From assembly GCA_002682825.1 (NCBI GenBank), contig NOKP01000067.1, forward strand, positions 4,510-68,509: a stretch of DNA of 64,000 bases. Reading direction: 5' to 3'. Source of the DNA: Neonectria sp. B-13. Taxonomy: Eukaryota; Ascomycota; Sordariomycetes; Hypocreales; Nectriaceae. Position 1 is the stretch's first letter; every line of letters starts with the position of its first letter. Made by a program: the position numbers and the translations under genes. The notes under the pieces are model-generated. The model was not told where the DNA came from. It ran no database searches and saw only the letters and a list, made by a program, of their open reading frames with translations. This document shows, piece after piece, positions 10,840 through 20,923 of this stretch.

Positions 10840-12976
10840 ATGTCGTTGCTGCACTCCGCATTACTCTATCTCGCCATGCAGGGCAACAGGATCACGGATC
10901 TATGGCAAGGTTCGATTGTCATGCATCTTTTGTTTCCCATTTTGTCTCTACCCGTCTCCTACTTGATCTTTTCCTGGATCCGAGGCCAGTACCGTGTGCA
11001 TTTCCACCCCCTCAGAGAATTCCCTGGCCCCAAGGCGGCGGCCAAGTCAAGTCTCTGGCTGTTCAACCAGATCGAAAGCGGTGTCCCTGAAGATACGTTT
11101 GAGAGGCTACATCAAGAATATCGTAAGTCTCGGAGTCCTGCTTACAACCTCTCGCTATCCCGGTATTAGCAATAGTCACTGATTACTTGGAAAACTTCTA
11201 TTTCATAGGGACTAAGGCTCTCCGCATCGCTCCTAATGAGCTTCACATTACCGATATAAGTCTGTATAAAGTTATCTACAGGCAGTCGAAGCCCTTTCCG
11301 AAAGCTGAGCCCTTCTACCTCGGTTTCAACGCCCAGTCCCCCACCCTCTTCACTGAGGTCGATCAGGACAAGCACAAGGAGCGCAGACGGCTGCTAAACC
11401 CCATGTTCTCCCGTACTGGCGTCCTCAAGCTAGATCCTCTCATCCGTGAGAAGCTGGGACAGCTCGAAAGAAAGATTGATCGTTTGTGTCAGAAACATGA
11501 GATTGACCTTTATAGAGCATTTAGGTGAGTGGCACAGCAAGCCAACTGCCGATTGGCCGTTGCTACCTCTCCTCCAAGATATATACCGTTCAGGAAGAGC
11601 CTCGGCGCGGTGGCGCCGCTGTCGAATATTTTCCGCTTATCATGCTGATGATTTACCTTTTTCTAAGGCTCCTGACGACAAATATTATCTTGGAATTTTC
11701 CTTTGGGGATGCGGGTGGTATGATGGAAGAGCAACCCAATGACTTTGGATCCCGATTTCTCGACGCCTTCTCTACAGCCGCTCGCTCTGTAAACGCCCTT
11801 CAGCATTTCCCGTGGGTTGGAAACATTATCAATATCGTACCAAGGAGTATGGTAGCCACCCTCAACCCATCCTTTGGCTCCTTTATCGAGCTGATTGAGG
11901 TATGATTTCATGAACTCCTGTTCCCGGAGCTAGTTGCTGCGCAAGGCGTATCGGGACCGTGCCTCAGAGGGATTCTAACCACACGAGAACAGTTTGCGGA
12001 GAACAACGTGAGGAATTGGCGCAGTGCGTCCGAATCTGAACACAAGTATCACGACCACCCTATTGTATTCGACAATCTCAAGTCACTCTCAGACAACGCT
12101 ATGGTTGCTGAAGGAGTCGATCTCTTGGTGGCGGGGTCAGACACCACAGCGACTTCCCTTACCGTAACCGTCTGGGAGATTCTCAGCCATCCATGGATGG
12201 AGGAACGGCTGGTCAAAGAGCTCGATGCCGTCATGCCTGACAAGAGTCAGCTCCTTCCGATCCAGGAGCTAGAGAAACTTGAATATCTTGTGAGTTTGGG
12301 ATGCCCTACAGTACTACTTACAACCAAAGATGATACTGATCGAGGTGACCTCCTTTCCGCTCGCTAGACTGCCTGTGTTAAAGAAGGCATTCGATACGCC
12401 ACAGCAGTGCCTGGGCGCTTGCCAAGAGTCGTACCACATGACGAACCCGAACCGCTTGTCGTTGATGGCAAAGTCGTTCCGCCTGGGGTAGGTCGGCCCT
12501 CTTAATGGCTCCAACTATTGGAAAGCCATGGCTAATCCGAATGCACTCATCTTCAGACCGTGGTATCCATGTCAGCACACACGATGCACACTAGTATCGA
12601 GCTATGGGGTCAAGACGCTCGTATATTCAACCCTGATCGCTGGCTTGCCCCAAACGCGAAATCCTTGGAGCAGTGCCAATGCGCATTCTCGAAAGGATCC
12701 AGGATGTGTATTGGCCAAAAGTACGTATCTAGAACGGCATATGTGTCCTCACCCCAAAGTCGCCCCATCGACTTCTTTCCTAAGAAACGATATAGCAGAA
12801 TTTCTGACCCTTAGCTCGCATATAGCCTCGTGCCCACCGAAATGACTCTCATCCTCGCGTCCATGTTCCGAAAATACACTTTTAGCTTCCCCCCTAACTT
12901 TGCCCCTCCCAAAAAGGTCGATGTCTTCACGTTGGAGCTCGAAGGTGGTCTATTTCTCAACGTCGTTCCGCGGTGA
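10840..12976 (+). CDS. Cytochrome P450 monooxygenase
   Basis: Seven exons (10840-11122, 11209-11524, 11668-11899, 11993-12289, 12368-12487, 12557-12720, 12826-12976) join to 520 aa. Features in order: N-terminal hydrophobic anchor (residues about 25-47), a proline-rich hinge with FPGPKAAA, I-helix AGSDTTAT (324-331), ExxR in KEGIR (Glu382, Arg385), FNPDRW, and the heme loop FSKGSRMCIGQ with Cys467. The last intron needs the acceptor at 12824-12825: the nearer AG at 12813-12814 would shift the frame, whereas the distal one gives NLVPTEMTLILASMF, aligning residue for residue with the usual helix after the heme Cys. It should be an ER-anchored oxidase working with the neighbouring FAD monooxygenase. 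Confidence 0.92.
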
Positions 12977-13125
12977 TCACTGCCTGGAGAAAAGCGTTGC
13001 AACACTTACGTCACGAAATGCCTGAGGGGACAAAAGAGAGCTATTCACGAGGTGGTAGTCGCCAGGAACTAGCACAGCACATATATTTCCACTTAACACC
13101 ATTTATTCGGGCGTACTTCACTGTC

Positions 13126-15963
13126 CTAGAAGGATGGACTGTCGTCCGGGATAGCGACAAGGCTGCTGAGACAACTGGCCAATACTGGGCTGATAGGCCA
13201 CCCACGATGTGATGACAGTGTTTCCATGCTTTGATGAACAACTTGAACATAAATCTTCGGATTATGAAGGTTGCCCACGCCCCTGACAAAGCCTCTTAAA
13301 TGACATCCATTCCGTGTCCAGTCCTGGTAGTTGTCGATGTCAGTTTCCTGATCGAGACGCAATGTACGAATTTCGTCAGGCGAACTCGAATGGTGTTCGG
13401 ACGACTTGCACCTCCCGAAAGGGCCCGTCAAGGGGGACAGGGGCAGACCATTGTATGCCCACAATACGAGACAGGCCAGTAGCATCGCCCTGGGCTCTTG
13501 GTAGCCATTGGTGACGTTCTCTCGGCAATGGGTGAATAGGCGGCTAGCGTGCAACACAGCTGTTCTGGCTTTGTCGCCGTTTTCAGAAACCCATGTCGCC
13601 ATTCGCAGCCTAGTTTCTCGCCGTTTGGAGCGCGTGACCTCCCAACCGGAAAATGAGTAGAGATCGTGAAGGGAGATTTGATGAAGGATCCCAATGATGT
13701 GATAGTATTGTAATGTTACCGCTTTCATACGACTCATTCCCGGTCGCTTATCAGGGTCTAGAAGTTCCCAGAGTTTCGCATTGGTTGTCGAGTCGTAAGT
13801 GATCGCTTCTCCGTGAGTGTTCAGTATGGCCATGAGGCCGTGATCGCGGGCTTGCTTGAGGAATAACCCGTCGCGAAAGAAGGCAAATAGAAGTAGTAGA
13901 AAGGCGAAGGAACCTCTATCTTCAGGTACGGGGTTCATCATGTAAAGCTTCTCCATTTCGCTTCTCAGCGTCCCAGGTTGACGGGTTCCTGCAGTGCGAC
14001 TTTAGCAGATGGTGCGGAAAGCAGGGCCTTATTCAACTCACGGTCCCAATGCGCCCTCCAGGACGTAGCTGTGGGTGCCTGCCATAGTTTCTCGTGACAC
14101 GGCAGAACAGATTTCATCGACTCTATGGGCACCGTTTGTGACAAGTCGAACAGAAGGCATGCTTGATTATCAACGAGCTGTGACCTGGTCAACATATGGC
14201 GAGTTCTATTCAGCCTTTCGGCGTGAGCTGAGCAGAGGAATCGGAATGTACCCAAGATGCGTATGCTAAACGTCGCAGCAGCTCCCAATCAACCCATTCT
14301 GTCCATACGTTCTCGCAGGTAGCGTCAGAGATTGCGTCGAGCCCCGGTGGCGGAGGAGTGTCCTCGTAGCATTCGAGTTTTCCGCACAAGGCCACGAGGC
14401 TGGCTCTTGAATTTGTGGCCCTTCTGACTGTCGCCCTATCCGAGGTGTAGAACATGGATATTTGATTGAAAATCGCAGCCTGCGCGAGCCAGAGGTAGTC
14501 GCAAGAGGCCCAGTCCTCATTTTCGAACTACCGTAGTCAGCTCTGTCCGAAAAAAACGTGAGGTGAGGCCTAAGAACAAACATGTCGCACGATAGCAACG
14601 TCCACCAATTCTCTCAATTTCGCACCACGCGCAACAGCATCAGGCATCCTAGAAAAGCGACATCCGATTTCGGCGACGGCTAGAACCAGCAGACAATTCG
14701 CGGTGTTCGGGTTAAAGGTCGGTTGATGGAGTATAGGTAGTGTGTCATGGAACGCTTCGAAGTAGAGTTGGATGTACGCGTTCAGGATCTCGACGGGTGG
14801 TAGCCTAACCCCGTGACCCGGTTGGATAGCGTAGAATAAGTCAACCCAGAGGGATAGGGTTTCATATGCATGTGTCCTCAAAGACGGTACATGACTGAAA
14901 TCTTCCGCGTCAGCGATTACGCTGCTCGCCGTCTGTTCGAGGTGCGATCCACCAATTTGAGCAGGAGACCAAGTTTCAAATAATGCGAGCAAGGTTTCGT
15001 TAAATTCATGGCCAGCTGCGTCCTGTCCCTGCTGAAATCCGACCGTGCCTGGCGAATCCATCAGGCACGATGGTACCCATGCAACCGGAGTGGCCGTTTC
15101 AGTGAATGGTGGGCGATCAGTCCTAGGGGAAGAGAGTCCCGCGGGGCTTGCCGAGAGGTCAGATGGAAGCAGGCCGAATTGATTCCATTCATCGTTGTCG
15201 GCAGTCCTTAACTCGGACGGCGAGTTAGGCATCATGCTGGCGCGATTGGCCATTGGTGACAGGTGCGGCAAGGCCGTGTTGGTAGCCACTTCCCGACTTT
15301 TGTCAAGAGACGGTCCGCAGTCAGATGTCGAAAGGGTGTTCGGTAACGGAAGTCGATCGGCCAAAGAACCACATTCCGTGACAAGATTTGCTCGAAGTTT
15401 CTACATTTCGTATTATATCACAGTAAGCCTAGCCCTTCTGGATGTCTTTCGAGAAACATGTTTCTTCCCATGGAAGAACCGACATCAAGCTTGATGGGTG
15501 GCTCACCTGTCGAGGAGCGAGATACTCGCAACGGCGGCCCTTTGCCGCACAGCGTTGACAGGGAGCTGCGCCATCGCACCTCTGCTTGTTAGTGCGGCAC
15601 GAAGAACAGGCCATTTCCGTTATGTTGCTCTTGGAGGGTTTGCGCGCTCTCTCGGTCCGTGGCGACGAGGACTGATGGGTCGCCACATGTCGCTGTAGTG
15701 TGTCCCTGAGTGATGATCAGTACTCCATCCACAACAAGGATAAGATATTGCTCTTACCGCCTTGAGAACTCTCGGGCACACGCAGGACAGACGTAGGGCT
15801 TTCTGCCACCATGCAGTTGGTTATGTCTCTTCAAGTGGTCTTGGCGCTGAAAAATGATGTCGCAGGTCGAACACGACCAAGGCGATTTCTGCGTGTGGTA
15901 GCCATCTGGTGCACCATCGTTTGGGTCCATGACATGGAAGAACTCATGAGGAGGATGATGCAA
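13126..15963 (-). CDS. Transcription factor with two C2H2 fingers plus Zn2Cys6 and fungal_trans domain
   Basis: Six exons (15963-15758, 15705-15507, 15400-14582, 14527-14252, 14177-14042, 13988-13126) join in frame to 832 aa. Finger 1 uses Cys31, Cys34, His47, His51. Finger 2, split by the first intron, uses Cys59, Cys62, His75, His79. A Zn(II)2Cys6 cluster follows at 102-128 (CSSCRTNKQRC, then CQRC and Cys128). The fungal-specific activator domain occupies roughly 260-650, including LYFEAFHDTLPILHQPTF. Met12 is an alternative start. The gene lies in the middle of module A, between the P450 and the MBL gene. It is the natural candidate regulator for the GC-rich octamers found in the surrounding promoters, because the C2H2 part can read G-rich DNA. 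Confidence 0.88.
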
Positions 15964-16368
15964 GCGGCGGACGTGACGCCCTTTGGAATGAGAAGCGATT
16001 AGCGAGGACCTCCGGGGTTCAAAAGGACATGCATAACATTGAAGGACGCTGGTACCAACTCGAATGGTTTAGAAGAGCAATTAATTGTAGGCAGCAAAAA
16101 TAGTTGCTGACGAGTCCCCACGGACCACCGGCATCGGGTAGGTACACGACGCGACGGGTGTTGGATGGAGCATGGAGGGGTTTCATTTCGGCATTTGGAA
16201 TCGGGACCTATCTTTGCGGGGTACCTAGCGTCATCGGGCGTTCGGCAGGCCTTGAAACCTCGCTACTGCTCAGTGCCAATGCCTACTCCAGGTGGGGTGC
16301 CGTGTCCTTATAGCGCAGCCAGCCACTGTCCCAGCTTGAAGTTCGCAACCCCTCCTCCACTCTCCACG
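15964..16368 (-). promoter_or_regulatory. Upstream region of the C2H2-Zn2Cys6 regulator
   Basis: A 405-bp gap between the regulator start and the end of the MBL gene, both on the minus strand. It holds no exact copy of the GGGGCCGA octamer and no clear TATA box. No open frame is supported. Confidence 0.35.
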
Positions 16369-17564
16369 TCAGAATAACTCAGTCGCAACTGCGTTCGCCA
16401 GACTCCTGACTCGGGAGGATGTTTGGCCATGGACCGTCTGGTTTGCGGCAGCAACATCCGTGCGATACGGCCTTATAGCACTAAAACGTGACATGTGAGT
16501 CCTGCTTGTAGGTTCCCAGAAACAATGTGACTTTCTTACCTTTGATCGTGCAAGCACCAAATCACCGACTCTGGCTCTCCCAGCCACTTGATCTGCTTCG
16601 TGATGAAGTCTGCAGCTGACCCGTCATAAGGCCGGCCGTTAAGGTTTGCTCTCCCAGCCAGAGCCAATATTGCAACGTTTGGCTTGGGTTCTATGTCTTT
16701 CAGAACGCCTTCGTACGCTCCCATATGTGCGTTCCAAAAGAGCGTTTTCCCGGGCCCGATGAGGAAGTTGAAGGCGAGCTGACCACCGTCGTAATGGGAG
16801 AACAAGTGCCGCTCTCTGTCCGCGACGTAGGCCGCGAAAGACCGCATGCCCTCGTCCATCATGTCCTGGGGGACTAGCTCGCCCAAACGCAGCAGGCCAT
16901 ATTTCATACCGTTCGTAATGTCAAGGGTACATGCGTAGGGGCCTGCCTCCCCGCTATATATGGTGCCGCTGTCAATGACATCGGGAGGGCTATGTCCTCC
17001 GGGCATGAAGCAGTGTAGAGACGGCCAGATGTGGACCGACATGATGGCGTCCGAGTCCCGAGGTCGAGGCGGACTTCCGGGCGGGCCAAGAGCGACGTCA
17101 ATCAATCCTGCTACGGCGCGGTCTCGATCTGCCTTCGTGAAGAGCGGTATTCTCTCTCCGCCAGCGACTGGCATGAGTTGTTGTTCGGGCACACTGGCAG
17201 CGCGAAGCAAGTTGATTGCCTCGCCATTGGCGACCACAATAGCACCCGTCTTCTTTGCAATGAGGTCCGCGCCGGGGAGGCTATCCAGAGTCAGATGGGA
17301 CCCTCAGTGATGGTCGGTTAGAGTCCTCCCTTACTGGTCAAAGTGAGCGTGGGAAATGAAGATGTAGTCGGCTTCTTCGACGTCGTCCACGTCCAGGTAT
17401 TTAGGAAGCACTGATGGTCTTTCTAGCCATGTGTCCAAAAAAATGACGAGGCCGTTCGTTCGCAGCCGATACGTCGTCGTGCCTATCAGAATCCAGCGGA
17501 CTTAATGGCGTTTCGCGCATGTCTTGCTCAGGGATAGCCTTACCAAACCACTCGATCGTGGCCA
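16369..17564 (-). CDS. MBL-fold metallo-hydrolase (UlaG/NAPE-PLD-like beta-lactamase superfamily)
   Basis: Four exons (17564-17543, 17482-17335, 17280-16541 less one base to 16540, 16480-16369) join in frame to 340 aa. It starts MATIEWFG, typical for UlaG-like MBL proteins. The zinc-binding signature SHAHFDH gives His52, His54, Asp56 and His57, with the last His made across an intron. Later conserved parts are HIWPSLHC, GGQLAFNFLI and the C-terminal LHDQ segment followed by PYRTDVAAA. Members hydrolyse lactones, phosphodiesters or similar bonds. The substrate here is unknown. A TCGGCCCC octamer lies 146 bp upstream of the start. It is co-oriented with the regulator gene. Confidence 0.87.
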
Positions 17565-17882
17565 TCGTGCTTTTGATTAGTGGATATAGGGGTTTTAGGT
17601 ATGTTTGCGCGTCTAATTTAGTACAGTTGGGTAATGAGATCTGTTGTACCCTTCACCCCCTTTACAGGCTGCCTTCGTCCAGAGTTGGAGCTTATAGAGA
17701 GGTTGGCATTCGGCCCCGCACGCCGCCGAGTCAGTTGGATCCGGCTGACGTCCCGAAAACAGACTGAGGAGCCGAAGTACCGATCGTAATCCGAAACGGG
17801 GCAAGCACTCGCCAGAATAGCGATCACACCGTTGATAGTCAAGGAGGTGCTTGGCCGCGAGACCCCGCAGCGCATTGCCGTC
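17565..17882 (-). promoter_or_regulatory. Promoter of the MBL gene with TCGGCCCC
   Basis: Exact TCGGCCCC at 17710-17717, the same octamer as in the monooxygenase/P450 and SDR/CocE promoters. No other feature is assigned in this gap. Confidence 0.5.
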
Positions 17883-18640
17883 ATGCTGAGTGACGGTGAC
17901 GCGGGAGATCGTGGTCTGCAGAGGACTTGTCGGAAGCTGAAGAGCGACGGCAGGCCGGCGCATTCGATTCGTACTGGATCCGAACGCGCCAAAAGTCAGT
18001 CGGGAGATACCGCAGGAGAAAACAACTCTGACTGCGAAGACTCCGACTCCGACTCCGACTCCGACTGCTTCGAATATGCCTGCCTATCATCATGGCTGGA
18101 ACATGATTTCAGTAGTAGGATTATGGAAGAAGAACCCTTCGAAGAATGTGCGAACCCCGTCGCACTTAGTGTGTGCCGTGAGTCGAAGATGCTCTTTTTA
18201 CGCAGACACACGCTCATACAGCATCCAAAAATACCAAAAGTTGCGTTCTACTTCAACCCTCAATCTGGCGTTCTTTGTTTCGTGCGGGACGTCGAGCGAC
18301 AGCACTTGAAGGAGATTCAGAAACACATCCGAAGTAGACAGGAAACGAAGCCTCCTGCCATCTCTACGGTCGCATATTTAGGCTATGATCGCGGACTGGC
18401 ATCTCTGGGCGGTCTCATCTCCATTGTAGTTTTGAATCGGAAGGTCAATTCAAAGGCGTACCATCTACCTCCATGACGAAGATGAGTCTCGTCTCACGAC
18501 TTTAAGCGCTGGGACCTTTCAACAAGAGCGACTCAACGTCAATTCTCAAGCGACCATGGCGAGCAAGGTGAATCAAAGTTTTCTCCCCGTCGGGCGACGA
18601 ACTTGGAGCCCCGGCTGCTCCTTGCCCTAGAAGTCAACAA
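17883..18640 (+). pseudogene. 2EXR-type (F-box-associated) protein relic
   Basis: From ATG 17883 an open stretch reaches 18476. It has an acidic SDSDSDSD tract encoded by a (CTCCGA)n hexamer repeat near 18040-18066, then the 2EXR-like core: SVCRESKMLFLRRHTLIQ and VAFYFNPQSGVLCFVRDVE. The coding sequence continues in another frame from about 18455 (TIYLHDEDESRLTTLSAG), so a frameshift truncates it. The usual N-terminal LPxELRxxIW box is not visible. These proteins are numerous in filamentous fungi and their role is unknown. It is probably an intruder in the cluster and not a member. Confidence 0.55.
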
Positions 18641-19071
18641 GTTTCTGTGGCCCCGACGACCGTGGCAGCTTGGCGCAAGTCTACATCAGGCGGCGCCACA
18701 CCTCACGCACACTACTGATGGTCTCTGAGCAGAGGAGCTTTATCTGGTCTGTGATAAAGTTAACTTTCATATGTATCTTACTTATTATCACCCCTAGGGG
18801 CAAAACCGAGGGAGGGCGGTAGCTGAGATAAGCCTATTAGATAAACCATTACTCCTTTGACTATTGCCCATTTTTACCCCTAGGGGTAAGATTTATATTA
18901 GTAGATAGCTCTGATTCTTAGCCCTAACTAGAACCCTAAAGAGCAGTTTACCCTTTATAATTTAAAATGAATAATGGTAGCTGGTAATTGGAAACAGGTA
19001 CAAATCGGCCCGGTCTCCAGCCGACTGAACTCGGAAAACCCGTCTCTAGATGTCGCTCATCCCCTGCTTCC
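18641..19071. other. Intergenic, with two CCCCTAGGGG palindromes
   Basis: The palindrome CCCCTAGGGG occurs twice, near 18794 and 18888, in AT-rich surroundings, and short CCCTAA-like words lie near 18930-18950. No coding region. The significance is unclear. This is the 3' flank of the SDR gene that ends at 19072. Confidence 0.35.
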
Positions 19072-19908
19072 TCAATCCTGGTTGGTCATCAGGTGATTCC
19101 CGTGTAGATCTGAGTAATCCGGCCTAGGATCCATGCCATTCCGTGCATATGCAACCAAAGTGTCTAACAGTGGCTTGTAAGTGGTAGCCACAAAACCACC
19201 TTTCTGGATCTCGCCGATAATCAAACGGGCGAACTCCTCGGGGGTGACACCATGGTTATCAAAAGCATCCAAGATGCTGCTCTCAAAGTCCTGCGAACCC
19301 GTGCCCAGCGCCTCGTGTACGGCATCGGTCTTGACCATACCCGGATAAACAACAGTGACTCCAATATTATATGGCTGAAGCGCTGGTGCGAGGGATTGGC
19401 TTAATGAAAGGTCTCCCGACTTCACGATACAATAGGCCAGCATGTTCGCAGCAAGAAGCGATGGCGGCACGATGGCGTTTGGCGATGCCGTGTTCACAAT
19501 CCACCCACTCTTGCGGTCTGTCATGCCCTTGAGAAAGGCCTGGATGACGCGGATGTAGCCAAGAACGCTGATGTCGAACGCCCGAACGATGTCATTGATT
19601 TTGGCCTCGAAAATCGAGCCATATGGCGACCAAAAGGCGTTATTGTGAATAATATCTGGCACGCCGGCGTCCGCAAGAACTCTGTCTTTCATTTGCTGGA
19701 CGGAATCGTCGTTAGTCACATCAGTGGTGTAATAATAAACTTGGTGGCCGGCTTCGGTTAATTCACGAGCCGTCTCTTGCAAGGGCTTCTCGAGGATATC
19801 GACGAGGACCAGTCGAGCTCCATGGCGAGCATATTCCGCAGAGACTGCCTTTCCAATGCCCCGGGCAGCTCCAGTCACCAGGATCAACTTGTCTTTGAAC
19901 TCTAACAT
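19072..19908 (-). CDS. Short-chain dehydrogenase/reductase (module A)
   Basis: Single-exon, 278-aa classical SDR. Cofactor loop TGAARGIG (12-19), acidic DVTNDDS segment, HNNA in place of the usual NNAG, Ser142 (NTAS), and the catalytic pair Tyr159/Lys163 (YCIVK). It should reduce a ketone or oxidise an alcohol using NAD(P). The gene is divergent from the CocE-EthD fusion gene, with a promoter carrying several GGGGCCGA octamers. A diverged and broken relative stands at 56083-56982 in module B. The start Met before LEFKDKLILVTG is the family's normal start. Confidence 0.92.
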   Translation of the reverse strand: MLEFKDKLILVTGAARGIGKAVSAEYARHGARLVLVDILEKPLQETARELTEAGHQVYYYTTDVTNDDSVQQMKDRVLADAGVPDIIHNNAFWSPYGSIFEAKINDIVRAFDISVLGYIRVIQAFLKGMTDRKSGWIVNTASPNAIVPPSLLAANMLAYCIVKSGDLSLSQSLAPALQPYNIGVTVVYPGMVKTDAVHEALGTGSQDFESSILDAFDNHGVTPEEFARLIIGEIQKGGFVATTYKPLLDTLVAYARNGMDPRPDYSDLHGNHLMTNQD

Positions 19909-20923
19909 TCTTGAAAATATTGTTGCGAAGTGATGAAGAAGAGCGGGATGATTTAAACGTGTGGTTCAATTTTCGAGAAATTCCGTACACAGATGAAACT
20001 TGTTTATGTACTTGGGAACAGACACCTATATGTACATGAAGCTGGGAAGCCTATATTGATGACGCAGTCGGACGACATGTGCACCCCCGCGCCCGCCTAC
20101 GGGGCCGAAAGACTACCGAAAGACTAGTGGTTTGCGGGGCCGAAGAAGCTAAAGCGGGGGAGGTATGGTCGCAGCTGATCGTAAGTCAACCAAGACTCTC
20201 TTACGAGACAGAGAATCAACACCAGTTCAAGCCTTCTAGGTGCAGGGAAGGCATCAAGGAGAAACGGCAAACAAGATAGACAGAAAAACAAAGCAGTCAG
20301 GACACAGCATGCAAAACGACCAAAAGAGATTATTACTAATATTAACAAGCAGTGGAAGACAAACTGTGACTCTAGTGATGGGTTCTATTTATCGCATCTT
20401 TGATCAAGTATAGTCGATCATGTGGTGGAGCCAAGTGGATGAGGATCAGGGTAAAGAAATCTTCTCTAGTAATGGCAAGTAGGACTAATCTGTCCGATTA
20501 TTGTCTGTTCTGTCCATCTAGACTTTCATCCAAGCTCCATGAGTATGGTGTTGCCAAAGCACACTACGTAAGTAGAAGAACTACGCGCAAGTATCGTAAC
20601 AGGACAGTCACATGAGGGGCCGAGGGGTCGAGGGGCCGAGGGCGGAGACCTGGCGACAGTCTTAATAACGCCACGATGACCAATCATAATGCCACCTCGC
20701 CCCGCTTCCAGAGCGGTAGTTCACAACGGGATATGGAAACTGGGAGGGTCGGTATCTTGTCAGGTGTATCTGGAAAGAATGTTGTCTAAAGCCCGTGCTA
20801 TATAAACTAGAACCAGAGTCTGTCTGGTCGAGGGGGTTTGCTGTTTTGCTGCTTTGCTAACTCTGGCCTTCAACGACATATTCACTCTACATAACCACCC
20901 CCACCGTTTCAAACTCTACAACA
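19909..20923. promoter_or_regulatory. Divergent promoter between SDR and CocE-EthD with octamer array
   Basis: GGGGCCGA occurs at 20101-20108, 20136-20143, 20616-20623 and 20632-20639. The last two are joined by GGGGTCGA (20624-20631), giving three octamers head to tail without any gap. TATATAAA (20799-20806) lies about 120 bp before the CocE-EthD start. The octamers form two groups, one nearer each gene (about 200 bp upstream of the SDR start and about 290 bp upstream of the fusion-gene start). No gene is visible inside this 1-kb gap. Confidence 0.6.

Noticed and set aside
12721..12976. Apparent frameshift at the end of the P450 gene.
   Set aside because: It arises only if the AG at 12813-12814 is used. 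The acceptor at 12824-12825 keeps the frame and aligns exactly with P450 families.
16369..17564. Identifying the MBL protein as a polyketide-releasing MBL thioesterase.
   Set aside because: Its start (MATIEWFG) and overall layout are UlaG-like, and no polyketide synthase is present.
18790..18900. CCCCTAGGGG palindromes and CCCTAA words as a telomere-like or operator signal.
   Set aside because: Only two palindromes and no tandem telomere array; too little to claim.
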